Shown in pieces: positions 59,930-64,000 of a stretch of 64,000 bases of DNA. The DNA is taken from contig CM056573.1 of assembly GCA_029721435.1 (NCBI GenBank), positions 47,280,501 through 47,344,500 on the forward strand, read 5' to 3'. The number at the start of each line of letters is the position of its first letter. The stretch's first letter is position 1. Source of the stretch: Gymnothorax reevesii. Its lineage: Eukaryota > Chordata > Actinopteri > Anguilliformes > Muraenidae. The position numbers were made by a program, and so were the translations under genes. The notes under the pieces were generated by a model. The model was given only the letters and a program-made list of their open reading frames with translations. It ran no database searches and had not been told where the DNA came from.

Positions 59930-60720
59930 TTATAAATGTAAATCATGCCAATTCGCATTTGCTGAACGTCTCCACTGATTGGATTAATCCGTCAGAAACT
60001 GACTACAGTTTTTCCACGTAACTAACTAAAGAAAGATCACCGTAGCACACGGCAAGTCTACAAAAGGGCCTATAAGAAAACAAAGAATTTTTCCTGTTTT
60101 GAACGCATTGCTTTTGTTGTTGTTTTCAAAATCTGCAACGCTAATTGTGGCTTAAGACGTCAGACATTTTCAAGTCCTTTGGCATTTTAATTCTACCTCA
60201 TGCAGAGATTTTTTTTTCTCTCTCAAAGTAAATTATTTCGGTTTTCCTCACATGACCTTTAACCCCTGGCCCAAAAAGAGGCGAATGTCGACAGAACATA
60301 TAATGGCTCCTTTCCTGTGCTGTAAAGTCGGCAGTAAAGCGTGGTAATTAAGGTAACCACAGCAACTGAGCCCAGCGGGCCGGTGGGGCAGTGAACACTT
60401 TCGGTACTTCAAACAATATCAAAGTGGTGGACTACTAGGCCCGGCAGAGCAGCCCTGGTTTGAATTAAACCTCCACTTCCACACGCACTCCTCAAATTCA
60501 AGCTGAACGAGAAGAATAAGAAGACAAAAAGAAAAAAAGCTGGCCTGGACCCTGTCTCCTGGATTTCATTAGACTCAATTATCTTATCTGTTTCATCTCG
60601 CTCATGACCTAAGGGCTGGCAGTCAGTGTGGCAGGGTCCATGGCCATTTGAAAGAGCCGGCAGTTAGCCGAAGGCCTGTGGACTAGGTCATTTAAACACT
60701 CTTGCCCCCTGCCTCTAGTG
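59930..60720. promoter_or_regulatory. Candidate conserved non-coding block in hdac9 intron
   Basis: A long stretch of balanced composition without repeats. It includes GTGGTAATTAAGGTAACCAC, GATTGGATTAATCC and AGACTCAATTATCTTATCTG, i.e. homeodomain-type and GATA-type cores. It stands out from AT-rich intron DNA. HDAC9 introns and exons are known to host Twist1 enhancers in other vertebrates, but correspondence is not shown here. Confidence 0.28.
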
Positions 60721-61629
60721 ATTGAAAATTTTCATGCTTTAGTAAATAATTTTTCCATACTTTGCCCTGGGGCTGAGAGGTCTGATAAACATGCACATTA
60801 TTTTGTTTGTCATAGATACTGGTCTTTTTTCCCCTTGACAAAGCTTCTGGTGCTCCTTTCAACTCCTAAAAAATACAACAACAAAGAACAATTCGTTTTC
60901 AGTTTGAGCTGAAATGGATTGCTTACCATCACTAAATTTGGGAAAGTTGTCTTTTTTTTTTTTTTTTTTTTTTTACCAGTTATTCAGTTGAAAATATATT
61001 TGTCCCTTAAATCCATATAAGCAACGATAAGTTTGATGGAACAAATTGGGTGCGGTCCAGAAAATTAACATATCAACACAATTATAATGCATTACACTTT
61101 ATAATTATCACAGTGATCGAATTGATGACAAAGCTCTTTTGAAGAAACGCCTGAAATTATACCAGGCTATGAAATCAATTCACTGAAAGGACAGGCTGAC
61201 TTACTTTTCAGTGTGCTTAATATTTAAGAAACCAAAGTATGACTGCTCTCCTCACATAATATCTGCAGATTCTGTCATGCAGTTCAAACAATACCATGAA
61301 AATTATGTCTCTGATTCAACTCTCCTCCTATGTCAGTATACTACCGCTCAAAAGTTTGGAATCTTTGATTATATTTTACAAAAAATCAATGTGAATGAGA
61401 AAACATGACACAAATGGCTAAGATAAAACCCCATGAACCTGTTAATGTGTCATGAGTCCATCCATCTTCAAGGACATGCAGAGGGGAAATATTACAGTCC
61501 ACATCAAAATCCGTTGAGAGGGACTCCTTAATTCAGTTTTCATTGTGAATGCCAATAATTTGCCAAGCAGAGGTTAAATTATACAGTCGATACTTTGATG
61601 TGAATTCACAAAAATTATATAGTAATATA
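60721..61629. other. hdac9 intron with poly(T) and a Tc1-end fragment
   Basis: A poly(T) run lies at about 60951-60974. At 61340-61356 the phrase CTACCGCTCAAAAGTTTGG is the typical end of another Tc1-like family, but nothing matching follows, so it is only a fragment. Confidence 0.4.
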
Positions 61630-62570
61630 CAGTGCTGTGAAAAAGCGTGTACCACCTTCTCGATTTCCATTTTTGCATATTTGCCACAATTAAATGTTTC
61701 AGATCATCAAAATAATTTTAACGTAAGACAAAAATTACCAGAGTAAACACAAAGTGCAGTTTTTTTATGGTGATTTTGTTTATTGATGGACAAAAGGTAT
61801 CCAACCCTACCTGGCCCTTAGTTAAAAAAAACAATTGATTCCTTAGTTGTTAAGTCGAAGATATTTAATGGAAAACTGGGTGTAATTTCACAAGACACAT
61901 CTTAGACATAATTAGTGCCAGCCCCGCTGAATCTAAAGATTGCTTTAAAATAATCTCCCTGGTAATGCGAAATAGGCAAAATGTCGCACATGATGACAAA
62001 TTATAATAATAAAAAAAAATAGAATAGATGAGTAACAAAGTCCTTAGCCTCTCTCTGGAAGGGGTTACACAGCCATTTTTAAGGCTTTGGCACTCAGCAA
62101 ACCAAGGTGAGAGACATTATCAACAAATGGAGAAAGCTTGGAACTTTGGTTAACCTACCCAGGAGTGGCTGCCCCAGCAAATTTCTCCAAGAGCGCACTG
62201 ACAACTCATCCTGGAGGTCACTAAAACCCCACACTAGCATCTAAAGAATTGCTGGCCTCGCTTATCCCAGTTAAGGTCAGTGTTCTTGAATTCCAAAATA
62301 AGAAAAAGATAGGGAGAAAATGGCATCCATGGGAAGCTGCAAGGGAAAAACATTGGTGACCAAAAAGAACACAAAAGCTCATCTCACATTTGCCAAAACA
62401 CATCCTGATAACCCACAAGACTTTTGGGATAACATTTGGTGGAATAATGAGTCAAAAGTCAAATTTTCTTGGGGACATGGGTTCCATTTCATCTGGCATA
62501 AAGGTAGCACAGCATTCCATGAATAGAACATCATACCAACAGTTGAAAGCTGTGGTGGGAATTGATAATC
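61630..62570 (+). mobile_element. Decayed Tc1-like element with transposase relic
   Basis: The end CAGTGCTGTGAAAAAGCGTG starts after a TA at 61628-61629 and belongs to a widespread fish Tc1-like family. Transposase remains follow in order on the + strand: a second-helix region reading KWRKLGTLVNLPRSGCPSKF near 62130, then FAKTHPDNPQDFWDNIWW and NNESKVKFSW near 62390-62470. The first catalytic aspartate is replaced (NNES instead of a DES or DET form). Similarity stops near 62570, so the second and third catalytic regions and right end are absent. Confidence 0.75.
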
Positions 62571-63567
62571 CGCCGTCAGACGGTTCAGTAATATAAGTTG
62601 ACCGGCTCTTCCGTTTTGACATGCGCAGTTGTAGCTTAAGGTATTTCACAAGTTTTGTGAAGGAATGAAGTCTCGCCTTCAAAATGTTGGCAGTTGGGGA
62701 AAATTTTTTGTCGTTACTTGGGCTAAAGGTATGGAGCCATATCAATAGCCAGCATCCTAGAGATACAGGGGGTATTTCAATCTCATACCTTAAGCACTTT
62801 AAAACAACCTTTGGGCAAATGCCCTGGTGATAAGGGAATGATAAGGGAAAGAATTTCTTTCGCGAAAGTTTCAACGCTAAAGGTATCCTCCTAGACTTAA
62901 GAACTAAACCAACCGTACCTGACCACATGGGTATACATGCAAAAAAAAAAATTGCTAGCGGGGATCAAAACTGCACCTTTTCGTTAGCAAGTCTGTGGTT
63001 CTTACCTCTGTGCCAGTCCTTACCTCGGTATTTGTTGTATTTTTACTTCCAGTGCTAACCCTAGTCCAAATCCTAAACCTAACCTTACCCCTTTGCGCAG
63101 AAGCAAAATCTGGCTATTTATGAGTAACATTATTTAAGGCTTTATAATTCAAGATTGCAGCTACGCAGAGAGGAAAGGAATGGCTCAACTGAGTCAAGAC
63201 ACTCAAGAAATGAAAAAGACAAGAAAAAGGGCGGCAAACATAAAAAAATCTTCATGAAAATTCAGCATTGAAATAAATAAATAATGCTGGGAATTGAAAA
63301 ATGGCTGGGGGTTAAAAAATTTCTTGGATCATAAACTTCTTGACCACAAGTTTTCTTCAACTAAGCATGAAATTCTAAATGATCAACTCTTTATGAGCCA
63401 AAAAAGACAGCTCTCCAGGTGGCTTCCCAAACTCTCAGATCCCTCAAAATGGCGCACTTTCAAATCGTAGAATAATCACATATTCAACTCCAATCAACTT
63501 TTGATGCATGAAATTCAATATGAATTAATGATTTTCTGGTTGAATTTAGCATGACTTTATCAATATA
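62571..63567. other. No gene recognised
   Basis: Starts with CCGTCAGACGG and runs through a 158-codon - strand frame without known motif (62452-62928). A CCTAACCTTACCCC-type stretch lies near 63077. It may be another insertion that cut the Tc1-like element. Confidence 0.35.
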
Positions 63568-64000
63568 CAGTCATGTCGAAATTATTCATATCCCTACCAA
63601 TTTTTGGGTTTTTTCAAGATATTTTTTGACAAATCAAATTAATTCCTACACAAATGACACAATAAGTTGACATAAGGCTTTAAGAAGTACAGTAAACAAT
63701 TTTTTGAGAAATACAATATTTTTTGGAATTTTAATCGACAGATTTACAAAAAATGCTATGTCCAGAATTATTCACACCCTTTTCTCAGGACTTAATGACA
63801 AAGCCTCTATTCACGATTACAGCCTCCAAACTCTTCCTGAGGTTGATCATAAGGTTTCTATACATCTGCATGGGGATTTTGGCCCACTCCTCTTTGGCAA
63901 ACTTCTCCAGATCCGTAAGGTTTGAGGGTTTCCTTGCTATGACCTTGGTCTTCAGTTCCCATCACAGATTCTTGATAGGATTGAGGTCGGTGGTCTGGCT
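63568..64000 (-). mobile_element. Tc1-like element, 3' part, runs off the window
   Basis: The end CAGTCATGTCGAAATTATTC begins after TA at 63566-63567. Read on the - strand the last 230 bases encode the end of a Tc1-like transposase: a TTDLNPIKNL stretch in which the catalytic E is replaced by K, then KTKVIARKPSNLTDLEKFAK, EEWAKIPMQMYRNL and LRKSLEAVI. The frame is shifted near 63960 and therefore broken. The rest lies past 64 kb. Confidence 0.8.

Noticed and set aside
62452..62928. 158-codon - strand frame
   Set aside because: It runs across the edge of a Tc1-like relic into unrelated DNA, and no family motif is visible.
1..64000. CRISPR arrays, bacterial operons or phage-like systems
   Set aside because: No regular short direct repeats with spacers and no prokaryotic gene organisation; the window is vertebrate DNA throughout.

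Overview
The window is vertebrate nuclear DNA, and a teleost fish is the best fit. It has intron-containing genes, a twist1 gene without the glycine-rich insert of mammals, many Tc1/mariner-like, hAT-like and piggyBac-like DNA transposons, a tRNA-headed fish retroposon, and long GT, TAG and TAT microsatellites. I cannot name the species. No bacterial-type operon, CRISPR array or structural RNA gene was found.

Two real genes are present, arranged tail to tail. The first is twist1 on the + strand: a TATA/CCAAT promoter near 9.3 kb, a single coding exon at 9513-10004 (163 aa), and a 3' UTR ending at a very conserved polyadenylation region near 10.96 kb. The second is the 3' end of a class IIa histone deacetylase, called hdac9, on the - strand. 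Five coding exons were placed by reading both splice sites and the reading-frame phase: 58589-58707, 41759-41892, 34192-34276, 32926-33079 and 28982-29021 (stop). They join in frame from the last part of the catalytic domain to the acidic C-terminus. The rest of hdac9 lies beyond 64 kb. The pairing matches the TWIST1/HDAC9 neighbourhood of other vertebrates, in which HDAC9 DNA is known to hold Twist1 enhancers.

Layout: 0-8.4 kb holds a decayed Ty3/gypsy gag fragment, two retroposon copies, a 217-bp inverted repeat pair and a short duplicated segment. 8.4-12 kb is the twist1 locus, flanked on both sides by TAG/TAT microsatellites. 12-18 kb is mostly unremarkable, with two purine-pyrimidine dinucleotide tracts and a 62-bp tandem repeat. 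18.1-22.5 kb is a transposon cluster: a hAT-like element, a Tc1-like element carrying a nested insertion, and a hairpin element. 24.7-27.4 kb has a hAT-type MITE and a piggyBac-like MITE. 28-58.7 kb is the hdac9 3' region, whose introns hold more transposons, hairpins and a 43-residue THAP-like relic. 58.7-64 kb is upstream hdac9 intron with two more Tc1-like relics.

The most unusual structure is the element at 55490-57422. It has about 90-bp terminal inverted repeats, a 6-bp target duplication and three diverged internal repeats of 175-190 bp, and it was later invaded by a Tc1-like element. I see no convincing new functional system. The most useful biological content is the complete twist1 gene, the hand-resolved hdac9 3' exons and several well-bounded mobile elements.
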